Made by a program: the position numbers and the translations under genes. Shown in pieces: positions 33,146 through 41,582 of a DNA stretch of 64,000 nt. A model generated the notes under the pieces. That model ran no database searches and was not told the DNA's origin. It saw only the letters and a list, made by a program, of their open reading frames with translations. The number at the start of each line of letters is the position of its first letter. Within the stretch, counting starts at the first letter, position 1. Origin of the DNA: Rhodothermales bacterium (lineage in GTDB: Bacteria; Bacteroidota; Rhodothermia; Rhodothermales; JAHQVL01); the NCBI GenBank assembly GCA_041391505.1, contig JAWKNW010000020.1, forward strand, positions 1 through 64,000, given 5' to 3'.

Positions 33146-34489
33146 ATGGTCGCCAACCCCGTTCAACTCATCCTCGCCAAACGAGCCGGCCACGAGATCG
33201 AGCCGGCCGATCTGCGCGCATTCATCGAGGCCTATACGGTCGGCGACGTGCCCGACTACCAGATGAGCGCCTTTCTCATGGCCTCCTTCTTCCAGGGCAT
33301 GACCGACCGGGAAACCGCCACGCTCACCGACGCCATGCTGCATTCCGGCGTCGTGCTCGACCTGTCCGACATCCCGGGACGCAAGGTAGACAAGCACTCG
33401 ACCGGTGGCGTGGGCGACAAGGTCTCGCTCATCCTCGCCCCCATCGTCGCGGCCTGCGGCGTACCCGTCCCGATGATCTCGGGGCGCGGCCTGGGCCACA
33501 GCGGCGGCACGCTCGACAAGCTCGAAAGCATCCCCGGTTTCCGCACCACCCTCTCGCTCGACGCCTACCGCCGGCAGCTCGCCGAACTCGGCCTCGTCAT
33601 GATCGGACAGACCCGGGAGATCGCGCCGGCAGACCGTAAACTGTACGCGCTGCGCGACGTCACGGGAACGGTCGAGTTTATCCCCTTCATCGCGTCCTCG
33701 ATCATGAGCAAAAAGCTCGCGGAAGGCATCGACGCGCTGGTGCTGGACGTCAAATGCGGTCGCGGCGCCTTTATGAAGGACGAAGCCGACGCGCGCCGCC
33801 TGGCGGAGACGCTCGTGGGGATCGGCGAACGATACGGCAAACCGACCGTCGCCTGGCTCACCCGCATGGACGATCCGCTCGGCATCGCGGTGGGGAACTG
33901 GCCCGAAGTCGCCGAAAGCATCCGGTGTCTTCGGGGCGAGCCGAGCGACGACCTCATGACCGTCACCTATGCCCTCGCCGGCGAGATGCTGTGGCTCGGC
34001 GGCGTGGCGGAATCCCCTGAGGCCGGCGCCGCATCCGCGCGCCAGGCCGTCGCGTCCGGGGCGGCGCTGGATGGTTTCGCCCGCCTGATCGAGGCCCAGG
34101 GCGGCGACGCCGCCGTCATTGACGCGCCCGACTACGGGTGGCCCGGCACGCCCTCCTACACGGTGACGGCGCCTGCGGGATGGGATGGCTACCTGCACGG
34201 CATCGACGCCCTGGCCGTAGGATGGTGCGCCGTCGAGCTGGGCGCCGGCCGGATGCGGAAGGAAGACGCGGTGGATCCCGCGGCAGGGCTGATCCTCCAC
34301 GTGCGCCCGGGCGACGCGGTCGCCGCCGGCGACCCGATCGCCACCCTGTACACCCGGCGCGCCGACCGGGTCGAAAGCCTCCGCAAACAGCTCGAAAACG
34401 CCTGCACCATCCTGCCGGCGCCGCCCGCGAGCCGGCCCATCCTGATGGACCGCTTTACCGGGGGGGCGTGGATGTCCTCCTCAAAATAG
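33146..34489 (+). CDS. deoA: Thymidine / pyrimidine-nucleoside phosphorylase
   Basis: A 447-aa enzyme from the ATG at 33146 (MVANPVQLILAKRAGHEI). The phosphate-binding signature KHSTGGVGDKVSL (about 83-95) and the pyrimidine-site SGRGLGHSGGTLDKLES (about 113-129) are intact, as is DVKCGRGAFMK. The C-terminal lid domain carries a biotinyl/lipoyl-like turn (ILHVRPGDAVAAGDP). It splits thymidine, deoxyuridine or uridine with phosphate, releasing base and (deoxy)ribose-1-phosphate for salvage. The start lies 13 nt after the terminator of rpmE, so expression depends either on read-through or on a promoter within the short gap. About 100 nt separate it from pspA downstream. Confidence 0.94.
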   Translation: MVANPVQLILAKRAGHEIEPADLRAFIEAYTVGDVPDYQMSAFLMASFFQGMTDRETATLTDAMLHSGVVLDLSDIPGRKVDKHSTGGVGDKVSLILAPIVAACGVPVPMISGRGLGHSGGTLDKLESIPGFRTTLSLDAYRRQLAELGLVMIGQTREIAPADRKLYALRDVTGTVEFIPFIASSIMSKKLAEGIDALVLDVKCGRGAFMKDEADARRLAETLVGIGERYGKPTVAWLTRMDDPLGIAVGNWPEVAESIRCLRGEPSDDLMTVTYALAGEMLWLGGVAESPEAGAASARQAVASGAALDGFARLIEAQGGDAAVIDAPDYGWPGTPSYTVTAPAGWDGYLHGIDALAVGWCAVELGAGRMRKEDAVDPAAGLILHVRPGDAVAAGDPIATLYTRRADRVESLRKQLENACTILPAPPASRPILMDRFTGGAWMSSSK

Positions 34490-34592
34490 CCACAGCGTGC
34501 ATCTTTACGGATAGCGTGTTCGTTATACGCAGATGCGTTATATTGCGTGCGTTTTGGCACGTTTTACACTCAACCCTACCGTCAACGTCTCC

Positions 34593-35369
34593 ATGTCTGT
34601 CTGGTCCCGCTTCTCCCGTTGGGTAAAATCAATCTTTGGCGGTGCCATCTCGGCACTCGAAGATCCACGCCTCATTCTCGAGCAAAACATTCGGGAACTG
34701 AACGATCAGGTGCCGAAGATGAACGAGAACATCGCCACGGTGAAAGCCAGTGTGGTGCTTCTCGAGAAAGAAGTGCGCCGCGTGGAGCGGGAAATCGCCG
34801 ACCTGACCTCCAAGATCAAGGCAGGCATTCAGGCCGGCCGGGACGACCTCGCGCAGCGGTATGCGATCCAGCTTGAGAAAGCGAAGGACACGCACGATCG
34901 GTCCAAGGAACAGCTGAAATACGCCTCCGCGGCGTATGACAAGGCGATCCAGGTAAAAAAAGCCTTCATGCGCGAAAAGGATCGCAAGATCCAGGAGGCG
35001 AAAGAAGCCCTCCGCGCGCACGAACGCTCGAAATGGCAGGCCAAAGTGGCGGATGCGATGGAGCAGTTCGAGGTAGGCGGCGTCGACCAGACGCACGACG
35101 AAATGGTCCAGCGCATCAACGAACAGGCCGCCAAGAACGAGGCGCGCATCGAGATGGCGCTCGATTCGTTCGACAGCGAAGCGCTGCGCATCGAGGAAGA
35201 CGCCGAATCGATCCGGGCCGCCGAACTGGTCAAGCAGTTCAAGCTGGAGATGGGCGTCGACGCCCAGGAATCCGCCGGCCGCGAGAGCGCATCCAATCTC
35301 GAACTGCCTGAACGCGAAGCCGAGCAGGGCGCCAAGACGATCGGCAAACAACGGTCTCAAACCGAATAA
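34593..35369 (+). CDS. pspA: PspA/IM30-family membrane-stress protein
   Basis: A 258-aa protein from the ATG at 34593 (MSVWSRFSRWVKSIFGGAIS), which gives the amphipathic N-terminal membrane helix of PspA; a start at 34533 would add 20 residues. Almost the whole chain is coiled coil (EDPRLILEQNIRELNDQVPK onward), the ESCRT-III-like bundle that oligomerises on damaged membranes. The C-terminal region THDEMVQRINEQAAKNEARI, AAELVKQFKLEMG and the last KTIGKQR are shared with the short protein encoded next. PspA proteins stabilise the inner membrane under stress. No pspF or pspBC gene is beside it. Promoter-like AT boxes (gttatac, gttatatt) occur about 60-50 nt upstream amid repeated gcgt elements. 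Confidence 0.92.
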   Translation: MSVWSRFSRWVKSIFGGAISALEDPRLILEQNIRELNDQVPKMNENIATVKASVVLLEKEVRRVEREIADLTSKIKAGIQAGRDDLAQRYAIQLEKAKDTHDRSKEQLKYASAAYDKAIQVKKAFMREKDRKIQEAKEALRAHERSKWQAKVADAMEQFEVGGVDQTHDEMVQRINEQAAKNEARIEMALDSFDSEALRIEEDAESIRAAELVKQFKLEMGVDAQESAGRESASNLELPEREAEQGAKTIGKQRSQTE

Positions 35370-35377
35370 GCGACACC

Positions 35378-35872
35378 ATGACGCCAGAGGAGTTCGACCG
35401 AATCAAGCAGGCTGAAAAAGAACATCTGCGGGCGCTCAAAAAGCTGAAGGAACAGGTTCGTTCTGCCGAGCGGTTGCAGACCATCAACCGGGCGCTCAAG
35501 GAGATGCAGGACGCCCCGGGCGAAGACATCCTGCGTACGCACGACGAGATGATCGAAAAACTCGCGCTGGAGACGGTCCGGCACGAGGTCAAGCTCGACA
35601 TGGCCCTCTCCGAAGCCGCGGAGCAGGCCGAAGCCGACGAACAGAACGCCGTGTCGGAAGCCGAGATGGAGAAGCTCCGCGCGCAGTCGCTCATCCGCCA
35701 GGTCAAGATCGAGATGGGGCTGGAGGATGCCGGCTCGAAACAAGACCCTCCGTCAAACGTCGCACATCCTCAGACCAAGGCCGAAGCGTCCTCGGGAGGT
35801 ACACCCCCAGCAAACCCTACTCCCACGACGAAGACCGGAACCGAAAAAACGATCGGCCGGCTTCGGAAATAG
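35378..35872 (+). CDS. Short protein homologous to the PspA C-terminal half
   Basis: A 164-aa, almost wholly helical protein. Its middle (LRTHDEMIEKLALETVRHEV, DMALSEAAEQA, LIRQVKIEMGLE) repeats the pattern of the PspA C-terminal part (THDEMVQRI, EMALDSF, LVKQFKLEMG) and its very end (EKTIGRLRK) repeats PspA's KTIGKQR, while the N-terminal amphipathic helix and the first half of the PspA fold are missing. The tail before that is Pro/Thr/Ala-rich. It begins 8 nt after the pspA stop and is surely co-transcribed. I infer a duplicated PspA fragment that may co-assemble with PspA or cap its rods. No named family is known to me. Confidence 0.8.
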   Translation: MTPEEFDRIKQAEKEHLRALKKLKEQVRSAERLQTINRALKEMQDAPGEDILRTHDEMIEKLALETVRHEVKLDMALSEAAEQAEADEQNAVSEAEMEKLRAQSLIRQVKIEMGLEDAGSKQDPPSNVAHPQTKAEASSGGTPPANPTPTTKTGTEKTIGRLRK

Positions 35873-35934
35873 CGCTCGCCCGCGCGCCTCACGACACGCA
35901 CACGTTTTCGCCGGATACCGTCGCTTCTTCGCCC

Positions 35935-36801
35935 ATGAACGATGCTGAGATCAATTACACGAAAGAAGCCTTCCTGAGCCCCTGGAATCTCGGATTCCTG
36001 ATCAGCTCCATGTTGGTGGCCTTCTTTCTGAGCGGGGATGCCGGCGCCGGCTCGTGGTTTAATGTTATTCTCATGCTCGCGGCGGCCGTGGAGTTGATGT
36101 ACCTCGGCATTGTCCCCCGCCAGGAGCGCTTCAAACGGCTGGTCCGCGCGCAGCACGCCAAGGAGAAGAGCAAACCGCCCACCCAGAAGGAAATCTACCA
36201 GCTCCTCACCAAGTACAGCCAGCGCCGCTTCGCCCGGCTGCGGAAGCTTCAGACCGACATCCAGTCGAACTACCGCAAGATGAGCTACGCCTCCCAGGGC
36301 CTGCTCGACAGCCACATCAAGAAGATCAACGGCCTGATCGAATCCTACCTGAAACTCCTCTACCAGAAGGAACGGTACGAATATTCGTCGCAGAACGGCG
36401 CCGAGAAGGAGGTGGCCCGCGCCATCGAATCGCTGCGCGCCACGCTCAACGAACTGACGCCCCGCGTACGCGCCATCAAGGAACGCCACCTCAAGATCCT
36501 CGAACAGCGCCTCGAACGATTCAAGCGGAGCAAGGAAAACCTCGAGATCATCGAAGCCCAGCTCGCGACGATCGAGGATGTCATCAAATACATCCACGAG
36601 CAGTCGCTCACGCTGCGCGACCCCGAAGCGATCACGTTCCAGCTGGATACGCTGCTGAGCGAGGTCGAAGAAACCGAGGCCTCCGTCGAGGAAATCGAGG
36701 AAGTGTTTGCCAGCCCGGCGGATCTGTTGAGCGAGATGGATTCCTACGACATCGACGAAGAGTCCGAGCAGTCCTCCTCGCGCAACCGGACGCGCAACTA
36801 G
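35935..36801 (+). CDS. Two-TM coiled-coil membrane protein, third gene of the pspA cluster
   Basis: A 288-aa protein with two membrane segments near the N-terminus (LGFLISSMLVAFFLS at about 20-34 and WFNVILMLAAAVELMYLGIV at about 41-60), a basic stretch after them, then about 200 residues of coiled coil (KYSQRRFARLRKLQTDIQSN, HLKILEQRLERFKRSKENLE and others) and an acidic tail rich in E, D and S. The hairpin suggests the coils project into the cytosol. It follows the short PspA-like gene by 62 nt in the same direction, and encodes a membrane partner of a type that could recruit PspA. No named family is recognised. It is not PspB or PspC by size or motif. Confidence 0.75.
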   Translation: MNDAEINYTKEAFLSPWNLGFLISSMLVAFFLSGDAGAGSWFNVILMLAAAVELMYLGIVPRQERFKRLVRAQHAKEKSKPPTQKEIYQLLTKYSQRRFARLRKLQTDIQSNYRKMSYASQGLLDSHIKKINGLIESYLKLLYQKERYEYSSQNGAEKEVARAIESLRATLNELTPRVRAIKERHLKILEQRLERFKRSKENLEIIEAQLATIEDVIKYIHEQSLTLRDPEAITFQLDTLLSEVEETEASVEEIEEVFASPADLLSEMDSYDIDEESEQSSSRNRTRN

Positions 36802-36827
36802 GCCCTGTTTCCCAGCCTTTCCCAGCC

Positions 36828-37607
36828 ATGACGTTCGACACCCTACGCTACGCCGTCGAAGACCGCGTAGCCACCATCACGATCCATCGCCCCGACGCCC
36901 TCAATGCGCTCAACGCCGCCGTCATGCAGGACCTGGCGCAGGTGCTCGACGAGGTGGATCGCGACGCGGAGGTCGCCGGCGTCATCCTTACCGGGGCCGG
37001 CCCAAAAAGCTTCGTCGCCGGCGCCGACATCAAGCAGTTTACGTCGCTCGACGGCCAGAGCGGATACCGGTTCGCCCTGGAGGGTCAGGCCGTATTCAAT
37101 CGGATCGAGGGACTCTCCAAGCCCGTGATCGCTGCGGTAAACGGGTTCGCCCTGGGCGGCGGCTGCGAACTGGCGCTGGCCTGCCACCTCCGCATCGCGT
37201 CGGAAACCGCCTCGTTCGGACAGCCCGAGGTCAACCTCGGCATCATACCGGGGTATGGCGGCACGCAGCGTCTGCCGCGGATCGTCGGACTCGGCATCGC
37301 CCTCGAACTCATCCTCACCGGCGAGCGCATCGACGCGCGACGCGCCTACGAGATTGGCCTGGTAAACCGGGTCGTGCCGGCGGATGCCCTGCTCGACGAG
37401 GCCCGACGCATGGTACAGACGATCGGCTCAAAGGGACCGCTGGCTATCCGTTATGCCCTGGAGGCCATCCGGGCCGCACAGTTGCCCCTCGCGGAAGGAC
37501 TGCGCCACGAGGCGGCCCTCTTCGGACATGCGTGCGCGACAGACGACTTCAAGGAAGGGGTCGATGCGTTCCTGAACCGGCGCAGCGCGAATTTCAGCGG
37601 CAAATAG
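36828..37607 (+). CDS. Enoyl-CoA hydratase/isomerase (crotonase family)
   Basis: A 259-aa crotonase. Oxyanion-hole regions are TGAGPKSFVAGADIKQF and FALGGGCELALA, and both catalytic glutamates of rat crotonase (Glu144, Glu164 in family numbering) are present, in GGGCELALACHL and in FGQPEVNLGIIPGYGGTQR. It should hydrate 2-enoyl-CoA to 3-hydroxyacyl-CoA in beta-oxidation or butanoate-type metabolism. It starts 26 nt after the coiled-coil gene and shares its direction, so it may be co-transcribed with the pspA set, though no functional link is implied. It converges with the small unknown gene at 37620, with 12 nt between the stops. Confidence 0.93.
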   Translation: MTFDTLRYAVEDRVATITIHRPDALNALNAAVMQDLAQVLDEVDRDAEVAGVILTGAGPKSFVAGADIKQFTSLDGQSGYRFALEGQAVFNRIEGLSKPVIAAVNGFALGGGCELALACHLRIASETASFGQPEVNLGIIPGYGGTQRLPRIVGLGIALELILTGERIDARRAYEIGLVNRVVPADALLDEARRMVQTIGSKGPLAIRYALEAIRAAQLPLAEGLRHEAALFGHACATDDFKEGVDAFLNRRSANFSGK

Positions 37608-37619
37608 CCCCGGCCTGGA

Positions 37620-37910
37620 TCAGACAGGCATCGCGCTCGCGACAAACGTGGCGCCGGGCTCATCCACCTCGTGTTCGAAATGCCGGATTTTGATCGGGAA
37701 TGTGGCTACGTGCGCCTCGGTCGGGGCATACACGATGCCCGAATACACCCCGCCTTTCTCCTGGATCGCGCGCTCGAGCGCGTCGACATCGGCCGCTTCA
37801 TCGAATACGATCACGCCGCGGCATTCTTCCGCGCGATTTGCGGTGCGGACCACCTCCGCATAACCCAGCCCAGAAATCCCATTGATACTGACCTCCTGAA
37901 GAGCTCTCAT
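37620..37910 (-). CDS. Small conserved-looking protein of unknown function
   Basis: A 96-aa protein from the ATG at 37910 (MRALQEVSINGISG), preceded on the minus strand by a purine-rich ribosome site (gaaagggtgg, about 7 nt ahead). It is alpha/beta: IVFDEAADVDALERAIQEKG and GIVYAPTEAHVATFPIKI alternate helix and strand. No family is recognised. An AT-rich leader of about 120 nt holds a promoter-like pair (see 38028-38057). It converges with the crotonase gene. The longer frame up to 37997 has no homology support. Confidence 0.6.
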   Translation of the reverse strand: MRALQEVSINGISGLGYAEVVRTANRAEECRGVIVFDEAADVDALERAIQEKGGVYSGIVYAPTEAHVATFPIKIRHFEHEVDEPGATFVASAMPV

Positions 37911-38027
37911 CGGATACCACCCTTTCTCTGATGTGCATGGAGCAAAAGATCCCGTTGAGGATCGGACGTGCGGGGAGCATGATTGTCTTATCGGCAAAAG
38001 ATGATCGGCACCAAATAAGACCGTTAT

Positions 38028-38057
38028 GTAATAAAATCAGAATCGCCTCTGAAACAA
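38028..38057 (-). promoter_or_regulatory. Possible sigma-70-type promoter for the gene at 37620-37910
   Basis: On the minus strand ttgttt (38052-38057) is 18 nt from tattac (38028-38033), inside an AT-rich stretch unlike the flanking coding DNA. The start would be about 110 nt before the ATG. Confidence 0.35.
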
Positions 38058-38197
38058 GCCTCTGCCGGAATAATCCCCTACAACAACCGTTATTCTTTAC
38101 AGAAAGCTCACTGTGCGGAACCGCGGCAGGGAAATGCGGGCTTTGAGGTATGCTGAGAAGCGGTCCAGGCGATGCCGGAAAAGTCTTCAGATCGCGC

Positions 38198-38749
38198 CTA
38201 ACCCTGGCGTCCGAACGCCAGCGTCAGTTTGAGATGCGTCATGAGCACGTGCACGAAAGCCTGCTGCTGGAGTCGTTCGGCCGGCGTCACCGCGAGCGAA
38301 GGCAGGCTGTATCGCTCGATCCAGGTTTCCATTTTGGATCGAACGACCGGCTCGGAGGGAAAGCGATTCTCCGGGAAGTGGCCGGCGTAAAAGGCCCGGA
38401 TGGTCTGGAGGCGTTTGTAGGCTGCTTCGTTTGCATCCAGCAGCGACGTATCGCGCTGGGTGATCATCGCCCCTCCTACGAGATAGTCCCGGTAGGCGAA
38501 TGGCAGATCGAGGATGGTCGGCACCACCATGCTGGAGATCTGAGGCTCCTGGCGGAGCCCGACTTCGGCGGCGCGGGCGGACGTGACCGCCACGAGGCAG
38601 AGCGTTTCTTCCGCTACCTTCTCGGCATCCGAATTTTCGACGTGCTCGAGTGCGAGACGCGCCAGATCCTGCGTCGTGCCGATGATACCCAGCGTGCTAA
38701 AGGCCGTGAAGCGCGACAGACGGCTTAGCACACGATCCTTTTCAGACAT
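38198..38749 (-). CDS. Unknown helical protein downstream of floA
   Basis: A 183-aa protein from the ATG at 38749 (MSEKDRVLSRLSRF). It is predicted all-helical, with blocks DAEKVAEETLCLVAVTSARA, PFAYRDYLVGGAMITQRD and AYKRLQTIRAFYAGHFPE. No signal peptide or membrane helix is seen. I do not recognise the family; the layout of paired helices is reminiscent of carboxymuconolactone-type or DehI-type bundles but no active-site motif supports either. It ends the run moaC-floA on the minus strand, about 42 nt after floA. Function unknown. Confidence 0.55.
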   Translation of the reverse strand: MSEKDRVLSRLSRFTAFSTLGIIGTTQDLARLALEHVENSDAEKVAEETLCLVAVTSARAAEVGLRQEPQISSMVVPTILDLPFAYRDYLVGGAMITQRDTSLLDANEAAYKRLQTIRAFYAGHFPENRFPSEPVVRSKMETWIERYSLPSLAVTPAERLQQQAFVHVLMTHLKLTLAFGRQG

Positions 38750-38791
38750 ATATCCTAGCATTTCGCACCGCGCATGGTACCAGATGCGCCA

Positions 38792-39778
38792 TTATGTGGA
38801 GGGGCCTTCTTCTTCACCGCCAATCGAGTTCCGCATGCGGGTGTCGGCCTGGATATTTCTCAGTGTATAATAATCCATGATACCCAGGTTACCCGTACGA
38901 AACGCTTCGGCGATGGCGAGCGGCACCTGGGCCTCGGCGGCCACCAGTTTCGCTCGCTGCTCGACTACGGTCGCCAGCATTTCTTGTTCTTTCGCAACAG
39001 CGGCGGCACGACGTTCTTCCGCTTTTGCTTGCGCGACCTTGAGATCTGCTTCGGCCTGATCGGTCTGTAATTTGGCGCCGATGTTTTCGCCGACGTCGAC
39101 ATCAGCGATATCGATGGAAAGAATCTCAAAAGCCGTACCAGAATCCAGGCCCTTGGAGAGGACGACCTTGGAGATCGAATCCGGATTTTCGAGCACTTCC
39201 TTGTGCGTGGCCGAGGAGCCGATGGTCGACACGATGCCCTCGCCGACGCGCGCGATGATGGTCTCCTCGCCGGCGCCGCCGACCAGGCGTTCGATGTTGG
39301 CGCGCACGGTGACGCGCGCGATGGCGCGCACCTGGATCCCGTCCTTCGCGACGGCCGACACCGCCGGCGTCTCGATGACTTTCGGATTCACCGACACCTG
39401 AACCGCCTCGAACACGTCGCGGCCGGCGAGGTCGATCCCCGTCGCCTGCTTGAACGACAGATCGATGTTCGCCTTATCGGCCGAGATGAGGGCATTTACG
39501 ACCTGCTGAACCCGCCCCCCGGCGAGATAGTGGGCTTCCAGCTCGCCGGAATCGACATAGATACCCGCCTTGTGGGCCGTGATCAACGGCTTCACGATCG
39601 CCGCAGGCGGCACCTTGCGAAGTCGCATGCCGACCAGGTCCCGCATCAGCTTCAGCCTCACCCCCGAGAAAAATGCTGTAATCCAGAGATTGACCGGGAT
39701 GAAGTACAGAAACAGAATGAGGAAAAACAGGATGAGCAAGATGAGGGCGATCCCGCCCCCTGCCAACAGATCGAGCAT
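38792..39778 (-). CDS. floA: Flotillin-like protein FloA
   Basis: A 328-aa SPFH-type protein. A long N-terminal membrane anchor (LLAGGGIALILLILFFLILF, residues about 4-24) is followed by the SPFH/band-7-like region with the FloA signatures LRKVPPAAIVKPLITAHKAG, DLAGRDVFEAVQVSVNPKVI and RVTVRANIERLVGGAGEETI. The C-terminal helical part has the EA-rich repeats QTDQAEADLKVAQAKAEERR used for oligomerisation. FloA scaffolds membrane microdomains and affects envelope organisation and secretion. It follows moaC by 30 nt and precedes a helical unknown gene. With the pspA set a few kb away it adds to the membrane-maintenance theme, but the genes are not in one operon. Confidence 0.95.
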   Translation of the reverse strand: MLDLLAGGGIALILLILFFLILFLYFIPVNLWITAFFSGVRLKLMRDLVGMRLRKVPPAAIVKPLITAHKAGIYVDSGELEAHYLAGGRVQQVVNALISADKANIDLSFKQATGIDLAGRDVFEAVQVSVNPKVIETPAVSAVAKDGIQVRAIARVTVRANIERLVGGAGEETIIARVGEGIVSTIGSSATHKEVLENPDSISKVVLSKGLDSGTAFEILSIDIADVDVGENIGAKLQTDQAEADLKVAQAKAEERRAAAVAKEQEMLATVVEQRAKLVAAEAQVPLAIAEAFRTGNLGIMDYYTLRNIQADTRMRNSIGGEEEGPST

Positions 39779-39808
39779 GATTAAATCCGATTCAGCGAAT
39801 ACAATGGG

Positions 39809-40300
39809 TTAGCGTTCTTCCTTGCGATAGTCGCCGCTCTGTCCTCCTGTCTTTGCGAGCAGGTGAATGTCCGTAATGCGGATGCCTTTCGACACCGACT
39901 TACACATGTCGTACACCGTGAGCGCCGTTACCGAAACCGCGGTCAACGCTTCCATTTCGACGCCGGTGGGTCCGATCGTCTTGGCGAGCGCGCGGATATC
40001 GACCGAAAAGTCTTCTTCTTTGAGGGTGAGCACGACATCGACTCCTTTCAGCGACACATCGTGGCACAACGGAATCAATTTACTCGTTTGTTTGGCCCCC
40101 AGGATGCCGGCGATTTGCGCCACGGTGAGTACATCCCCTTTCCGAATCTTGTTTTCGGCGACCAGTCTGAACGCCTCTTCTCCAAGAACCACTTTGCCTG
40201 CGGCGACCGCGGTGCGCGCGGTGATGGATTTCTCCGCAACGTCTACCATACGCACGCCGCCCTGCGGGTCGACGTGCGTGAGTGATGGTGCGTCAGTCAT
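39809..40300 (-). CDS. moaC: Cyclic pyranopterin monophosphate synthase MoaC
   Basis: A 163-aa protein from the ATG at 40300, which has a good ribosome site (aaagga, about 6 nt ahead). MoaC signatures are clear: HVDPQGGVRMVDVAEKSITA, IAGILGAKQTSKLIPLCHDV, and GVEMEALTAVSVTALTVYDM with MCKSVSKGIRI. It converts the MoaA product into cyclic pyranopterin in molybdenum-cofactor synthesis, working as a hexamer. The longer frame upstream to 40411 lacks homology and is not used. No other moa gene is visible in the window; the neighbour floA is 30 nt downstream. A 122-nt gap separates it from dtd. Confidence 0.97.
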   Translation of the reverse strand: MTDAPSLTHVDPQGGVRMVDVAEKSITARTAVAAGKVVLGEEAFRLVAENKIRKGDVLTVAQIAGILGAKQTSKLIPLCHDVSLKGVDVVLTLKEEDFSVDIRALAKTIGPTGVEMEALTAVSVTALTVYDMCKSVSKGIRITDIHLLAKTGGQSGDYRKEER

Positions 40301-40422
40301 ACAATTCCTTTCTGCGAAAGATGAACGGAATAGGGGGTCTACCCTTGAAGATACTCCGGGGTTCTTCGATCGACAAGGACGTCGAGCGATAGAATCGGTA
40401 CCGGCGGACAAAATTACAACGC

Positions 40423-40875
40423 TTATGCCGGCGCCTTGCGTTCCAGCCAGAGGGTGACCGGGCCGTCGTTCACCAGATGCACCTGCATCGACGCGCCAAA
40501 AATGCCCGTAGGCACGGGCCGGGCCAGCACCTCGCCCAGCCGGTCTACGAAGTACCGATAGAGCCTGTCCGCCTGCTCGGGGGGCGCCGAGTGCACAAAC
40601 GAGGGGCGATTCCCTTTCTCGGCATCCCCGTAGAGGGTGAACTGGGAGACGACGAGCGCCTCCCCGCCGGCGTCGAGAACCGAGCGGTTCATCTTTCCGG
40701 CCTCGTCATTAAAGATGCGCAGCTGCGCGCACTTGCGCACGAGCCAGTCCGCCTCGCGCTCGGCATCGGCGACGTGCACGCCGAGCAGGATCAGCAAGCC
40801 CGGGCCGATCGCCCCGACGGTTTCGCCGGCCACATCGACCCGCGCCTCCGCTACCCGTTGCACCAGCGCGATCAT
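40423..40875 (-). CDS. dtd: D-aminoacyl-tRNA deacylase
   Basis: A 150-aa protein from the ATG at 40875 (MIALVQRVAEARVDVAGE). The two cross-subunit motifs of DTD are intact: SQFTLYGDA and the Gly-cisPro-like NDGPVTLW near the C-terminus. It strips D-amino acids (and Gly) from mischarged tRNAs. Its start overlaps the rdgB stop by 4 nt (atga), a sign of coupled translation. The pairing joins two quality-control enzymes: cleansing of the dNTP pool and of tRNA charging. The longer frame to 41067 is a shadow of rdgB. Confidence 0.96.
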   Translation of the reverse strand: MIALVQRVAEARVDVAGETVGAIGPGLLILLGVHVADAEREADWLVRKCAQLRIFNDEAGKMNRSVLDAGGEALVVSQFTLYGDAEKGNRPSFVHSAPPEQADRLYRYFVDRLGEVLARPVPTGIFGASMQVHLVNDGPVTLWLERKAPA

Positions 40876-41474
40876 ACACCCCCCTCGCTCAAACGTGTCT
40901 CGAGAAAAGTCCGGAATGCGCGCATGGCCCGCCCCCGGTGGCTGATGGCGTTTTTTCGTGCCGGCGGCAACTCGGCGAACGTCAGCGTTTCGCCGTCCGG
41001 CAGAAAGAGCGCGTCGTACCCGAATCCCCCCGCACCCCGCTCTTCTTCCAGGATGCGCCCCGGGCAAACGCCGTCGAAAAAGTGCATGGCGTGCCCGTCA
41101 TAAAACGCGAGCACCGTCCGAAACGACGCGGTGCGATCTGGCGCCTCCCCGAGTTCCTCCAGCAGAAGCCGCCGGTTCGCGGCCGGATTGGCCTCCGGAC
41201 CCGCGTACCGCGCCGAATAGACCCCGGGCCGGCCGTCGAGGGCGTCGACTTCCAGCCCCGTATCGTCCGACAGGGCAGGCAGCTTCGTGTATTCGTAGAC
41301 CTCCCGCGCCTTCTTGCCGGCATTGCCGCGCAAGGTCGGCTCGTCTTCCTCCACGTCCGGCATCGCGGGAAAGGCGTCGGCGCTGATCACGTCGACGGGC
41401 AATCCGTCAAGCAGCGCGCGCATTTCGGCAACTTTCCCGGCGTTGCGGGTCGCAAGAACCAGTTTCAAGGGCAT
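40872..41474 (-). CDS. rdgB: Non-canonical purine NTP pyrophosphatase (RdgB/HAM1 family)
   Basis: A 200-aa ITPase. Substrate and metal motifs: LVLATRNAGKVAEM (residues 5-18), PTLRGNAGKKAREV, LSDDTGLEVDALDGRPGVYS with catalytic Asp69/70-type residues, and GGFGYDALFLPD; the C-terminal KNAISHRGRAMRAF completes the purine pocket. It hydrolyses dITP, XTP and similar to NMP and PPi. It overlaps dtd by 4 nt and diverges from the secreted helical protein at 41583, leaving about 108 nt for both promoters. Length and motifs match the family closely. Confidence 0.97.
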   Translation of the reverse strand: MPLKLVLATRNAGKVAEMRALLDGLPVDVISADAFPAMPDVEEDEPTLRGNAGKKAREVYEYTKLPALSDDTGLEVDALDGRPGVYSARYAGPEANPAANRRLLLEELGEAPDRTASFRTVLAFYDGHAMHFFDGVCPGRILEEERGAGGFGYDALFLPDGETLTFAELPPARKNAISHRGRAMRAFRTFLETRLSEGGV

Positions 41475-41582
41475 GGCACCATTTCCTAAATGTCAAAAAA
41501 TCAGCACTTCCGCAACAACGCCGGAAGCCCTTCCGTAGAGCTTCACGAACCTTTCAATGAATCCCTTGAGGGAGGGAGAATC

